From an uncultured Aurantimonas sp. (GTDB lineage Bacteria; Pseudomonadota; Alphaproteobacteria; Rhizobiales; Rhizobiaceae), in the NCBI GenBank assembly GCA_947488615.1, contig CANKZU010000001.1, positions 463,031 through 527,030 of the forward strand: a DNA stretch of 64,000 nt, written 5' to 3'. The position numbers and the translations under genes are program-made. Position 1 is the first letter of the stretch, and every line of letters starts with the position of its first letter. This document shows positions 10,145-20,282 of the stretch, piece after piece. The notes beneath the pieces are model-generated. The model was given only the letters and a program-made list of their open reading frames with translations, had not been told where the DNA came from and did not search any database.

Positions 10145-10189
10145 GGCGGGCAAGTTGGCCGAGCCGACCGACGGCGTCAACGATCTTTG

Positions 10190-11446
10190 TCAGTAGAGGC
10201 TCGCATAGGGAATGAATCCGACGATATCGCCCGGCTGAACCGCAGTCACGTCCTCGCCAAGTTCGACAAGCCCGTCCGTCTCGACCAGCGACGACAAGAG
10301 GCCAGCCCCCTCACGGGGAAACTTCACGGCTTCCACCGAACCATTTGCGGCGGGGCGTAGGCTGACACGCACATACTCGCGCCGGTCTTTCTTTTTCTTG
10401 TAGGAAAACCCCGCGCGAATCGGCGTCGCGGCGACCGTCTCCGGCGTCGCGCCGGCGAGCGCCAGGATCGACGGCCGCGCGATATGGGCAAAGGTGACGA
10501 AGCTCGCCACCGGGTTGCCGGGCAATCCGATGAACGGTGTCCCGCCGATGACGCCCATCGCCACCGGGCGGCCCGGCTTGATCGCGACGCGCCAGAACAC
10601 CAGCGATCCGGCGCTTTCCACGGCGCCCTTGACGAAATCCGCTTCGCCGGTCGACACGCCCCCGGATGTCAGAATGAGATCGTGAGCTGACGAGGCATTG
10701 CGCAGCGTCTCAGCGATTGCCGCGCGATTGTCCGCCAAAATGCCGAGATCGGTAATCTGGCAGCCGAGCCGCGCCAGCATCGCCATCAGCATGAATCGGT
10801 TGGAATCATAGAGCTGCGTCGACCCGCGCGGCGTCCCTGCCCGAACGATCTCATTGCCCGTCGAGAACACCGCGACCCGGACCCGCCGACTGACGGCGAG
10901 CCGGGTCTCGCCCAGTGCGGCGGCCAGGGCGATGTCCTGCGGCCGCAAGCGCCGGCCTGCCGTCAGGACGATCGCCCCCGTCTGCACGTCCTCGCCGGCT
11001 GGACGCATGTTGGCGCCCGCCTTGAGGCCGGCCGGAAGGACCACCGCGCCCGTATCGTCGACGCGCACATCCTCCTGCATGAAGACCGTATCGGCGCCAA
11101 CCGGCATCGGCGCACCAGTGAAGATGCGGACCGCCTGACCAGAGGCCACGGAAAGATTCGCGCCCGGACCCGCCTGCACCCGCCCGCTGACCTGGAAAGC
11201 CCGCTCGCCGGTTGCCGGAAGGTCGGCGCCACTGACGGCGTAGCCGTCGACAGCGGAATTGGCGAAGGGCGGCAGCGCCATCGACGCGATCAGGTCGCGG
11301 GCGAGAATTCGCCCGTCGGCGTCGCCGAGCGGAATCGATTCGGACTCCGCCAGCGGCTGCAACCGCGATGCGATAAGGGCAATCGTCTCGGCGACCGTCA
11401 TCATCGGTCCGCCGAATGCGAAGCAATCGTCCGAAAGTTGAGCCAT
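10190..11446 (-). CDS. moeA: Molybdopterin molybdotransferase
   Basis: FANSAVDGYAV, GDEIV-like FSTGNEIVRAGTP, SGGVSTGEADF, GLPGNPVASFVTF; start at MAQLSDDC. Confidence 0.92.
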   Translation of the reverse strand: MAQLSDDCFAFGGPMMTVAETIALIASRLQPLAESESIPLGDADGRILARDLIASMALPPFANSAVDGYAVSGADLPATGERAFQVSGRVQAGPGANLSVASGQAVRIFTGAPMPVGADTVFMQEDVRVDDTGAVVLPAGLKAGANMRPAGEDVQTGAIVLTAGRRLRPQDIALAAALGETRLAVSRRVRVAVFSTGNEIVRAGTPRGSTQLYDSNRFMLMAMLARLGCQITDLGILADNRAAIAETLRNASSAHDLILTSGGVSTGEADFVKGAVESAGSLVFWRVAIKPGRPVAMGVIGGTPFIGLPGNPVASFVTFAHIARPSILALAGATPETVAATPIRAGFSYKKKKDRREYVRVSLRPAANGSVEAVKFPREGAGLLSSLVETDGLVELGEDVTAVQPGDIVGFIPYASLY

Positions 11447-11600
11447 CGTCACAACCAATATCCGTCGCCGGTCGCCGAGGATGACCGGACGTCCTGCGAT
11501 CGGCACTATATGACAAGCGATCGACACTCTACCCTTGTCCTGGAATCTTCTGTGCTGGCCCCCGCCGCCGCACACGCGACAAAATCATGATGGGAGCACC

Positions 11601-12494
11601 ATGCAAGAACTGAACAATCGGGCGACCGTCGGCGTCGTCATGCCGGATCCCGGCAATTCGCGCCTGACGGAGCGGGTGGAAGGCGTCGACCAGGCCGGCG
11701 CGCCGGTGGAACTCAGCGTCCCCGTCGAGCGCGCCCTGACGCTTTATCTCAACGCCCAGGAGATCGTCACGATGATGACGATCAACGACTATCCGGATTA
11801 TCTGGCGCTCGGCTACCTGCTGAACCAGAACATGCTGAAGCCCGACGATGTCGTTACCAGCGTCGAATATGACGAGGATCTCGAGGTGGTGGTCGTCAGG
11901 ACGGAGCGCGGCACCAATTACGAGCAGAAGCTGAAGAAGCGGACCCTGACATCGGGATGCGCGCAGGGCACCGCATTCGGCGACCTGATGGAGGCGCTGG
12001 AAGAAATCGATCTGCCAACAGCGGAACTGCGCACCTCATGGCTCTACGCGATGACGAAGACGATCAACACGACCCCCTCGCTGTATCTGGAGGCCGGGGC
12101 GATCCACGGCTGCGTGCTGTGCGTGAAGGGCGAGCCGGTTTGCTACATGGAGGATGTCGGGCGGCACAACGCGGTCGACAAGATCGCCGGCTGGATGTTC
12201 AGCCACAAGATCGATGCGGCGGACAAGATCCTCTACACCACCGGCCGTCTCACTTCGGAAATGACGATCAAGACCGTGCGGATGGGCATCCCGATCCTGG
12301 TTTCGCGCTCCGGCTTCACCGCATGGGGAGTGGCGCTGGCGCGGCAGGTCGGCTTGACGCTGATCGGCCGGGCGCGGGGCAAGCGTTTCGCCGCCCTGTC
12401 GGGTCAGGACCGGATCGTCTTCGACCAGGACATCGCGACCGTGGAGGACGAACCCTCGCGCAGCAAGCGAAAGGGCGCCGGCCATGACGAGTGA
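11601..12494 (+). CDS. fdhD: Formate dehydrogenase accessory sulfurtransferase FdhD
   Basis: [64 protein letters not shown]. Confidence 0.93.
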   Translation: MQELNNRATVGVVMPDPGNSRLTERVEGVDQAGAPVELSVPVERALTLYLNAQEIVTMMTINDYPDYLALGYLLNQNMLKPDDVVTSVEYDEDLEVVVVRTERGTNYEQKLKKRTLTSGCAQGTAFGDLMEALEEIDLPTAELRTSWLYAMTKTINTTPSLYLEAGAIHGCVLCVKGEPVCYMEDVGRHNAVDKIAGWMFSHKIDAADKILYTTGRLTSEMTIKTVRMGIPILVSRSGFTAWGVALARQVGLTLIGRARGKRFAALSGQDRIVFDQDIATVEDEPSRSKRKGAGHDE

Positions 12495-13113
12495 TCGGGC
12501 ATTGCCGATTGGCGTCATCCTCGCCGGCGGTCTGGCGCGGCGTATGGGCGGCGGCGACAAGCCGATGCGGACGATCGGCGGACGCCCGATCCTTTCGCAT
12601 GTCGTCGATCGCCTCGCGCCGCAATGCGCCGAACTCATTCTCAACGCCAATGGTGACCCGGCCCGCTTTGCGGCCTTCGGCCTGCCGGTGGTCGCCGACA
12701 CGCTCGAAGACTTCCCCGGACCGCTCGCCGGTATCCTGGCGGCCCTCGACTGGACTGCGGAGAACCGGCCCGACGCCGCATGGGTCGTGAGCGTGGCGGG
12801 CGACTGTCCGTTCCTTCCGCGCGATCTCGTGGCCCGTCTCGAAGGGGCGCGCGAAGCCGAGAACGCCGATCTGGCGGTCGCCGCCTCCGGCGGCTGGTCG
12901 CATCCCGTCATCGGCCTCTGGAAGGTGGCCTTGCGCGACGAATTGCGCGATGCCCTTGTCGGCGAAGACATGCGCAAGATCGACCGATGGACGGCGCGCT
13001 ATCGCCTCGCCACCGTTTCCTGGCCAAACGAGCCCGTCGATCCCTTCTTCAACGCCAATACGCTGGAGGATCTTGGCGAAGCAGAGGCTCTGGCGACCCG
13101 TCTCGCCGATTGA
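12484..13113 (+). CDS. mobA: Molybdenum cofactor guanylyltransferase
   Basis: [30 protein letters not shown]; overlaps fdhD end. Confidence 0.92.
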   Translation: MTSDRALPIGVILAGGLARRMGGGDKPMRTIGGRPILSHVVDRLAPQCAELILNANGDPARFAAFGLPVVADTLEDFPGPLAGILAALDWTAENRPDAAWVVSVAGDCPFLPRDLVARLEGAREAENADLAVAASGGWSHPVIGLWKVALRDELRDALVGEDMRKIDRWTARYRLATVSWPNEPVDPFFNANTLEDLGEAEALATRLAD

Positions 13114-13116
13114 CGA

Positions 13117-15087
13117 TCAGGCGGGCCGGAAACCCGCCTGTTTCAGCGCTTCGAGGCCTTCCGGCGCGTGGAGCGCCGACAGGAACGCTTGGACGGCGCT
13201 CCGCTGTTTGCGCGCCGAAACCAGCACGAAATCGTAAGACTCCTCGGTGAGCGCGATAAAGCCGAGCCCCGCCGCTTTCGCCACCGGCTCGATCGTCACG
13301 CCCCAGTCGGCACGCTTCTGCGCGATCGCAGCCGCCACCGCGTTGTGCGAGCGCGGCTGGTTCCAATAGCCACCGGGGCGGTGCTGGCCCAGCAGCCGGT
13401 CGATCAGAATGCGCGTGCCCGCGCCCTGGTTGCGGTTGACCATCAGGCATTCCGGATCGGCGAGCGCGTTGGCGACGGCCTCGTCCGCGCCAGCGCTCTC
13501 GAAACGCGGGTCGCCGGTGCGAAACGCGATCCCCTGCATGCGCCGCCAGCCGGGAACCAGTTCCAGGCCTTCGGCCAGAAACGGCGTGTTGTAGCTATCG
13601 GTTTCAGGATCATAGAGGTGGATCGGCGCAAGATCGCACTCACCGCGTTTGGCCGCCGCGAGGCCGCCCAGACTGCCGACCGCGAGCGAGCGGACCGTCA
13701 GCCCGTCGCGGGATAACGGCGTCAGGACCGGGTCGAGGCCGATGCAGTGGCTGCCGATGATGACCAGATCCGGAATCCGCACATGCGGCGTAAACAGCGT
13801 GACCTCGGCTTGCGCCCCCGCGGGCAGATGGTCGGCCAGCGCTTCGATGCGCAGAAACCCGTCAGCTTGCGAAAACGAGGTGATGGCACCGGACCCCTTG
13901 CCGGTCGGATAGGCGATCAACCCGTCATCGCCCTGGACCAACGATACCATCGCGAACTCGGTGCGGCCGAGTTCGGACGCGATCCGCACGGGAACGCGCG
14001 CCGAGACACGGGTTTCGGCGCGCGGCGGCTGCCCGGCCATGCGGCGAAGGATCGGCGCGATCATGTCGTGAAAGGTGAACATCGCGGATGTCGGGAACCC
14101 CGGCAGGATCACCACCGGTTTTGCGTCGCAGACGGCCAGACAAAGCGGCTTCCCCGGCTTCAGCGCGACGCCGTGCGCGACGATCCCCGGCTGGCCCAGC
14201 CGGTCGACGATGCGATGGCTGACGTCGCCGGCGCCCTTCGACGTACCACCGGACAGAATGACCATATCGTGCGTTTCCAGCGCCGCGCGCATCGCGGCTT
14301 CCAGCTTGTCCTCGTCGTCGGGAAATGCGCCGAGGAAATCCGGCACGCCGCCATTCTCGAAAATGGCCGCGGCGACGATCGCGCCATTGGTATCGTAGAC
14401 CGAAGCCGGACCGAGCGCCTGTCCGGGCTGCACGAGTTCGTCGCCGGTCGACAGGACCGCCACCTTGACCTTCCGCACCATATCGACGCGGGCAATCCCA
14501 CAGGCTGCAAGCATGCCGATTTCGCGCGAGCCGATGACGGTGCCGGCCCGCAGCAGCAATTCGCCACGCGCGATGTCCGAGCCTGCATAGGAAATGAACT
14601 GGCCGGCCGAGGCCGCGCGGCGGACTTCGACCGCGCTGGCTTCAAGGGGTTGTGTGTGCTCGACCATGACGATCGCATCGGCCCCGCGCGGAACCATTCC
14701 CCCCGTCGAGATCGGCGTAGCCGTGCCGCTCGGCACTGGCAGCGTCGGAGCAACGCCGCAAGCCAGCGTCTCGGGATTGAGCGCCAGACGCGCGGGCGAA
14801 GCTTGGCCGCAGGTCGCCAGATCATTCGACTGCACCGCAAACCCGTCGACGTTGGATCGATCGAAAGACGGCACGTCGATAGGCGAGACGATATCGGCCG
14901 CAAGCACCCGACCCAGCGCGTCCTCAAGCGCGCATTCCTCGCTCGCGGGCGGGCGTGGGAACACGGCTGCCTCGAACCGGCGAAACGCCTCTTCGCGTGA
15001 AAGGATCGACAGGAACTGTTCCTGGTCCACGCCCCCGTTGCTGGCGGCGGCCGGGGCGTTCGACGTGATCGAGAAATTCTTCGTCAT
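13117..15087 (-). CDS. MoeA-like molybdopterin biosynthesis protein fused to a periplasmic-binding-protein-like domain
   Basis: 656 aa; MoeA core (FDRSNVDGFAVQ, LSTGDELVQPG, SGGTSKGAGDVSH, LPGFPTSAMFTFHD) followed by PBP-like domain (GSHCIGLDPVLTPL..., NRNQGAGTRILIDRLL); start at MTKNFSITS. Confidence 0.88.
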   Translation of the reverse strand: MTKNFSITSNAPAAASNGGVDQEQFLSILSREEAFRRFEAAVFPRPPASEECALEDALGRVLAADIVSPIDVPSFDRSNVDGFAVQSNDLATCGQASPARLALNPETLACGVAPTLPVPSGTATPISTGGMVPRGADAIVMVEHTQPLEASAVEVRRAASAGQFISYAGSDIARGELLLRAGTVIGSREIGMLAACGIARVDMVRKVKVAVLSTGDELVQPGQALGPASVYDTNGAIVAAAIFENGGVPDFLGAFPDDEDKLEAAMRAALETHDMVILSGGTSKGAGDVSHRIVDRLGQPGIVAHGVALKPGKPLCLAVCDAKPVVILPGFPTSAMFTFHDMIAPILRRMAGQPPRAETRVSARVPVRIASELGRTEFAMVSLVQGDDGLIAYPTGKGSGAITSFSQADGFLRIEALADHLPAGAQAEVTLFTPHVRIPDLVIIGSHCIGLDPVLTPLSRDGLTVRSLAVGSLGGLAAAKRGECDLAPIHLYDPETDSYNTPFLAEGLELVPGWRRMQGIAFRTGDPRFESAGADEAVANALADPECLMVNRNQGAGTRILIDRLLGQHRPGGYWNQPRSHNAVAAAIAQKRADWGVTIEPVAKAAGLGFIALTEESYDFVLVSARKQRSAVQAFLSALHAPEGLEALKQAGFRPA

Positions 15088-16211
15088 GGCTCCTCGTGGA
15101 GAGAAAATCCCGCAACGGGCGTGCCGGCGGCATGGCCTTCGCTCATCGCGGGGATCAGGCACCATGCGTCGGCCAGCACAAGTTGCGCCGGCGACAGGGC
15201 ACCGACCGAAAGCGGCGTCCAGGCGCGGTCCGTCTGCTTCAGTAAAACGATCTCCGTCACTCCGATTCCCGACGATATCTTGCGCGCCAGCGGCATGGAT
15301 ACCGGGTCTCGCGGTCTTGCTCCAGCCAAAACGAGGAGGATCGGCTCGACAAGGGTCAGCCAGACCGCCAGCGCCTGATCCGGCTGCCCCGGCAAGGCGA
15401 TCACCGGGATTTTGCCGACCCTGCCGAATGCGGCGGTGCGCCCGGGTTGCAGCGCGATCCCGTGGGCGAAGCGTTCGCCGGCCTGCGCGATGGCCGCCGC
15501 CGTTTCGTCGCTGCGGCCCGCGCCCGTGCCCCCGACGACGACGATCAGGTCCGCAGTGTCCTTCAGAATGCTGCTTGCAATGGAGGCCGCATCGCGCTTG
15601 CAAGAAACGCGCGCGACCTCGGCGCCCGCCGCTCTCGCCCTCGCCGCAGCGACATCGGCGGTAAACCGCGCGTCACCGGCGGAGTCCAGATCAATCAGCC
15701 GAACCCGCGGCCGTCGGACGGGCAAGCACGTGAGGTCGCCCCGACGCGCGCAAAGTATGTCGAAGGCGGAGATCCGACGGCCAGGGGTTGCAGGCAGCTG
15801 CCCCACCGCGATGTCCTCACCGGCGCGGCGCACGCCTTGGCCCGGAATGGCCTCGGTGAGGACCTGGACCAACGGTCCTTGCGCATCGACACCTTGCGCG
15901 TCGACAACGCAGTCGCATCCGTCCGGCATGGCGTCGCCGACCTCCACCCAGACCGGAGGAGTGCTTGGCACGGCGGGCGCGAATGACGAGGCGCCGATCA
16001 GATCCCGAGACACCAATGCCCAGCCGTCGACCGCCGCTTCATCGCGCGACGGCGAGGCATGCACAGCCGGTGCGGGCTCCGCGGCGATCACGCCGAGCGC
16101 GTCATCGAGCGGCACATCGACCGGCGCGACGGGCGTCAGCCCACCCAAAAGCCAGTCGCGGACCACATCGAAAGCGGCCAGAGCCCCGCTGGTTGTCTCG
16201 AGAGCCGTCAT
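15084..16211 (-). CDS. MoeA-like molybdopterin-binding protein
   Basis: 375 aa; PSRDEAAVDGWALVSRDL, VVGGTGAGRSDET, ALPGQPDQALAVWLTL; overlaps downstream CDS. Confidence 0.8.
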   Translation of the reverse strand: MTALETTSGALAAFDVVRDWLLGGLTPVAPVDVPLDDALGVIAAEPAPAVHASPSRDEAAVDGWALVSRDLIGASSFAPAVPSTPPVWVEVGDAMPDGCDCVVDAQGVDAQGPLVQVLTEAIPGQGVRRAGEDIAVGQLPATPGRRISAFDILCARRGDLTCLPVRRPRVRLIDLDSAGDARFTADVAAARARAAGAEVARVSCKRDAASIASSILKDTADLIVVVGGTGAGRSDETAAAIAQAGERFAHGIALQPGRTAAFGRVGKIPVIALPGQPDQALAVWLTLVEPILLVLAGARPRDPVSMPLARKISSGIGVTEIVLLKQTDRAWTPLSVGALSPAQLVLADAWCLIPAMSEGHAAGTPVAGFSLHEEP

Positions 16212-16363
16212 TTTCCCCGCGTCTCAGATAGCGACCCGCCCATATAACAGCGATCGTCCACCGGGATATCCCAATCACCGCGATTTCCGGGAAGCGCTGA
16301 CGAAGGCCGTGAGAAGCCGGTTTGGGACCAGACGCCGTCGGCGTCCGGAATGAACATCAGGCG

Positions 16364-17143
16364 TCAGACCATCATTTGCGCATCTCCATCGATGCTCAGG
16401 GCCTGTCCCGAAATGCTCGAACCCTGCGGAGATGCCAGGAACACCGCCATCGCCGCGAGATGCTGCGGTGGAATGAGTTTCCTCAGCGACGTCACCGCGA
16501 GAGCCGCCGCCTCGACCTCCTCGTAACTCCTGCCGAGCGCGGTCGCCTTGTTGGCGAACACCGATTGGATGCGCGGTCCGTCGACGGAGCCGGGCAGGAT
16601 CGCGTTGACGCGAATGCCGAACTCGCCGAGTTCGATGGCCAGCGATTTGGTGAAGCCGACGACGGCCCATTTCGACGCCGCGTAAGGCGTGCGCATGGAA
16701 AAGCCGAGCCGCCCGGCCAGCGACGCGAGGTTGACGATGCTGGCGTTCTCGCTCCGCTTGAGCAACGGCACGGCCAGCCGGGTGCAATTGAACTGACCGG
16801 TGATGTTGACGTTGAGGGTCTGGTCCCACGCCTCGGGATCGATGTCCTCGACCCGCCCCGTCGGCCCGGCGATGCCTGCATTGTTGACCAGAACGTCGAG
16901 CCCGCCGAGCGTCTTCTCCACTTCCGCAAACAGCCGCGCGACATCGCCGCGATCCGAGACGTCGGCCCTCGAGGCGGTGACGCCATCGAGATCGTCGGTT
17001 TCGGCCCCCTCCCCGTCACTGATGTCGCAGTAATGCACCCGCGCGCCGCCGGCCTGGAAGGCCCGCACCATCTCCAGCCCGATGCCCGACGCACCCGCCG
17101 TCACCAACACCCGCAAACCGGCTATGTCCGATACCATCGTCAC
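16364..17143 (-). CDS. SDR family NAD(P)-dependent oxidoreductase
   Basis: TAGASGIGLEM, NNAGIAG, YAASKWAV catalytic motifs. Confidence 0.92.
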   Translation of the reverse strand: MTMVSDIAGLRVLVTAGASGIGLEMVRAFQAGGARVHYCDISDGEGAETDDLDGVTASRADVSDRGDVARLFAEVEKTLGGLDVLVNNAGIAGPTGRVEDIDPEAWDQTLNVNITGQFNCTRLAVPLLKRSENASIVNLASLAGRLGFSMRTPYAASKWAVVGFTKSLAIELGEFGIRVNAILPGSVDGPRIQSVFANKATALGRSYEEVEAAALAVTSLRKLIPPQHLAAMAVFLASPQGSSISGQALSIDGDAQMMV

Positions 17144-17865
17144 TCTCGTTCTCGGATTGAAGCGGACGGCAGATCGCCGTTCGCCAGGATGAAATCCGCC
17201 GCGTCCCGGATGTCCGCCGCGACGGCGGCGCGGGCCTCATCGGCCTGCCTTGCCTTCAGCGCCGCGATGAGCCGAGCATGGTGCTTGTGGGCCTCGACCT
17301 CTTTCAGCCGGCGCCCGCTGGCGCGCAGATCGAGGTTGATGACCGGCCCGACCTGTAGCCACAACCCGTCGATGATCTGCTGCAATTGCGGCATGCCCGC
17401 CGCCGCATAGACGGCGAAATGCAGCTCCTTGTTGGCCTTCAGTGCGACCGCCCCGTCGGGGTCGCGGTGCCGGCTCTCGGCGGCGAAGCGTTCGTGATGG
17501 GCGCAAGCGACGGCAATCTGCGCGGCGTCGGCCCGTTCCGCCGCGAACTGAGCGGCGAGACCTTCGACTTCCATGCGGATGATCGTCAATTCGCCGAACC
17601 GTTCGCGGGTCATGATCGGCACCCGGATCGCCCGGTTCGGCAGGATTTCCAGCGCCCCCTCCGCCGACAGTCGGCCGACCGCCTCGCGCACCGGCATCGG
17701 GCTGGTGCCGACGGCCTCGGCCAATCCGCGAAGCGTGAACTTCTCGCCGGGCGCCACCTGTCCCGCCAGGATCAGCTCCCGCAGATCACGGTAGACGTGC
17801 TCCCCGAGCGTCACCCGCGACACCCGCAGCACCTTGTCGGCGATACCCGTCTCGACGACGTTCAT
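17140..17865 (-). CDS. GntR family transcriptional regulator (FadR-type C-terminal domain)
   Basis: wHTH LRGLAEAVGTSPMPVREAVGRLSAEGALEILPNRAIRVP; 4-nt overlap with SDR gene. Confidence 0.92.
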   Translation of the reverse strand: MNVVETGIADKVLRVSRVTLGEHVYRDLRELILAGQVAPGEKFTLRGLAEAVGTSPMPVREAVGRLSAEGALEILPNRAIRVPIMTRERFGELTIIRMEVEGLAAQFAAERADAAQIAVACAHHERFAAESRHRDPDGAVALKANKELHFAVYAAAGMPQLQQIIDGLWLQVGPVINLDLRASGRRLKEVEAHKHHARLIAALKARQADEARAAVAADIRDAADFILANGDLPSASIRERE

Positions 17866-17931
17866 GAAATAAATTCCTCATTCGCCAACCTTACGGCTGG
17901 ACTCAAGCACGAAAGCACGTTTTCCTAGATG

Positions 17932-17955
17932 TGTCATGTGTGATCACAAATGACA
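17932..17955. promoter_or_regulatory. Near-perfect 24-bp palindrome, candidate GntR operator
   Basis: TGTCATGTGTGATCACAAATGACA, 11 of 12 symmetric pairs, in the divergent intergenic region. Confidence 0.6.
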
Positions 17956-18048
17956 ATCTGAGTGGAGGGACGGCAGGCCGTCTCCGCGGGTCCCGCGGAT
18001 TACGGGCTGAGGGAGCCCCTTCTGACAGGTCCATTGGGAGGAAGAAGA

Positions 18049-19308
18049 ATGTCCAGTTCGCATATCCGGCCCCACCGCAGACAGGTCATCAAGGGCATCG
18101 GCACGGCGGCACTCGTCGCCGGTCTCGGCACGCCCTTTATCGCCCGGGCACAAAGCGAGGTCGTCAAGATCGGCCATTTGACGCCGCTGACCGGCTTCCT
18201 CGGCCCCCTCGGCGAATACGCCCAGCTCGGCGTCCAGCTGGCGGTCGAGGAACTCAACGCCGCCGGCGGCATCGACGGGCGCCAGATCGAGCTCCTGATG
18301 GAGGACAGCGTCAATCCGGCCACGGCATCGACCAAGGCCGAGCGCTATATCACCCGCGACAACGTCGCCTGCATCATCGGCGAAATCAGCTCGGCGTCCG
18401 GCCTCGCGATCGCGCAGGTCGTCGAACGGAACAAGAAGCTGTTCTTCAACACCGGCTGCAACTCCGATGCCCTGCGTGGCAGCGACTGCAGCCGCTACAT
18501 GTTCCATGTCGAGGCATCGAACTCGCAATATGTGAAGGGTGTTGGCTCGGCTTTCCTGCGCGACGGCCTCATCGACGGGAAGAAGATCTACTTCCTCACC
18601 GCCGACTACGCCTACGGCCAGGATCTTTCCCGCGTCGGCAAGAACTTCATCGAGGCCAACAACGGCACGGTCGCATGGGAGGATCTGGTTCCGACCGACG
18701 CCACCGATTTCAGCGCCTACATCCTGAAGATCCGGCAAGCGCAACCCGATCTCATCATCTCCAACCTTGCCGGCAATCAGATCACCAATTTCGTCAAGCA
18801 GTATACCGAGTACGGCCTCGATTTTCCCTATGGCGGGTTCGGCTTCGACACCGCCGTCGCCTGGGGCGCCGGCAAGGGCAATTTCGGCGGCGAATGGCCG
18901 GTGGTCTGGCATCACAAGCTGGAAAACCCGGGCGCGCAGGCGTTCGTCCAAGCCTTCACCGCGAAGTGGGGCAAACCGCCAGACAACCAGGCCTGGGGCG
19001 ATTATCTCGCCACCAAGCTGGTCGCGCAGGCGATGACCGAGACCAAGTCGATCGAGACCGACGCCGTTCTGGAGTATTTCGAGGGCGAGCCGAAACTCGA
19101 CATCCTGAAGGCGCGCGAGGGGTATTTCCGCAAGCGCGACCACCAGCTCATCCAGGAAATGTACACGATGACGGCCAAGCCGATCGATCAGTTGGAGGAC
19201 GAGTGGGATCTGATGCTGCTCGGCGCGGCCGTGCCGGGCGAAGGCGAGGATCTGGAGGCGATCGCACCGACCGAGGCCGAGAACGCCTGTAGCTTCGACG
19301 CCGCATAG
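18049..19308 (+). CDS. ABC transporter substrate-binding protein (Liv/AmiC type), Tat-like signal
   Basis: RRQVIKGIGTAALVAGLGTPFIARAQ leader; GHLTPLTGFLGPLGEYAQLGVQLAVEELNAAGGI. Confidence 0.9.
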   Translation: MSSSHIRPHRRQVIKGIGTAALVAGLGTPFIARAQSEVVKIGHLTPLTGFLGPLGEYAQLGVQLAVEELNAAGGIDGRQIELLMEDSVNPATASTKAERYITRDNVACIIGEISSASGLAIAQVVERNKKLFFNTGCNSDALRGSDCSRYMFHVEASNSQYVKGVGSAFLRDGLIDGKKIYFLTADYAYGQDLSRVGKNFIEANNGTVAWEDLVPTDATDFSAYILKIRQAQPDLIISNLAGNQITNFVKQYTEYGLDFPYGGFGFDTAVAWGAGKGNFGGEWPVVWHHKLENPGAQAFVQAFTAKWGKPPDNQAWGDYLATKLVAQAMTETKSIETDAVLEYFEGEPKLDILKAREGYFRKRDHQLIQEMYTMTAKPIDQLEDEWDLMLLGAAVPGEGEDLEAIAPTEAENACSFDAA

Positions 19309-19325
19309 GCTCGTCGTAGCGGGTT

Positions 19326-19356
19326 CGTCGGCGCGGCGCCGCTCGTCGCGCCGACG
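19326..19356 (+). terminator. Intercistronic hairpin, candidate partial terminator or mRNA-stability element
   Basis: CGTCGGCGCG-(11 nt)-CGCGCCGACG perfect 10-bp stem followed by GGTTTTG. Confidence 0.5.
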
Positions 19357-19394
19357 GGTTTTGAAGTCTTCCGATCACCGCTGAGGGTCGTACC

Positions 19395-20273
19395 TTGCCC
19401 CTGGAAGCCATCTTTGTCCTCGAACAGGTCGTCAACGGCCTGTTCGTCGGCGTCAATTATCTGCTGATCGCCCTCGGCCTGTCGCTGATCTTTTCGCTCG
19501 GCGGCATCGTCAATCTGGCGCATGGCGGTTTCTACGCGATCGGCGCGTATCTGGTCGTCCTGCTGTTCGACACACTCGGCTATCCCGCCTTCGTGGCCGC
19601 GCCGCTCCTGGTGGCGGTTATCGGCGTGGGGGTCGAACGGGTCTTCCTGCGGCCCTTCTACAAAGCAGATCCGGCGTTGAGCCTGTTGCTGACCTTCGGG
19701 CTCGCCATGGTCATCGAGCAGTCGCTCCGCATGATCTTCGGCGCGAGCCCGCGTCCCTTCTCGATCCCGCAATTTCTCAGCGGCCAGATCTTCATCGGCG
19801 ACTTCATCTATTCGCGCTATCGCTTCGCCATCCTGGTCGTCGCCACCGCCGCCGTGGCCGGCCTCTGGCTGCTCTTGCAGCGAACGCCGTTCGGCCGGAT
19901 CGTGCGGGCCGGCATCCAGGCGCCCGACATGGTCGGCGCGCTCGGCATCTCCCTGAAGCCGTATCTGACCGCCGTCGCTGCCCTTGGTCTCGGCCTCGCC
20001 GGACTGGCCGGAACGATGATGGCCCCGATCACGGGCATTCATCCGGCCATGGGAGCCGAGATCCTCATCCCCGCTTTCGTGGTCGTGGTGATTGGCGGCC
20101 TGGGATCGTTCTGGGGCGTGATCGTCGCCGCCCTCCTCGTCGGCGTGGTCCGTGGCCTGACCATCTATTTCTATCCGCCGGCGGCCGAAGCCTCGATGTA
20201 CATCTTGATGCTGCTCGTGCTGCTCGTCAGGCCCCGTGGCCTGTTCGGCGAGCGGATCGCCAGGTTCGAGTAG
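19395..20273 (+). CDS. Branched-chain-type ABC transporter permease (LivH-like)
   Basis: LFVGVNYLLIALGLSLIFSLGGIVNLAHGGFYAIGAY; multiple TM segments. Confidence 0.92.
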   Translation: MPLEAIFVLEQVVNGLFVGVNYLLIALGLSLIFSLGGIVNLAHGGFYAIGAYLVVLLFDTLGYPAFVAAPLLVAVIGVGVERVFLRPFYKADPALSLLLTFGLAMVIEQSLRMIFGASPRPFSIPQFLSGQIFIGDFIYSRYRFAILVVATAAVAGLWLLLQRTPFGRIVRAGIQAPDMVGALGISLKPYLTAVAALGLGLAGLAGTMMAPITGIHPAMGAEILIPAFVVVVIGGLGSFWGVIVAALLVGVVRGLTIYFYPPAAEASMYILMLLVLLVRPRGLFGERIARFE

Positions 20274-20282
20274 GGCGCTCCC

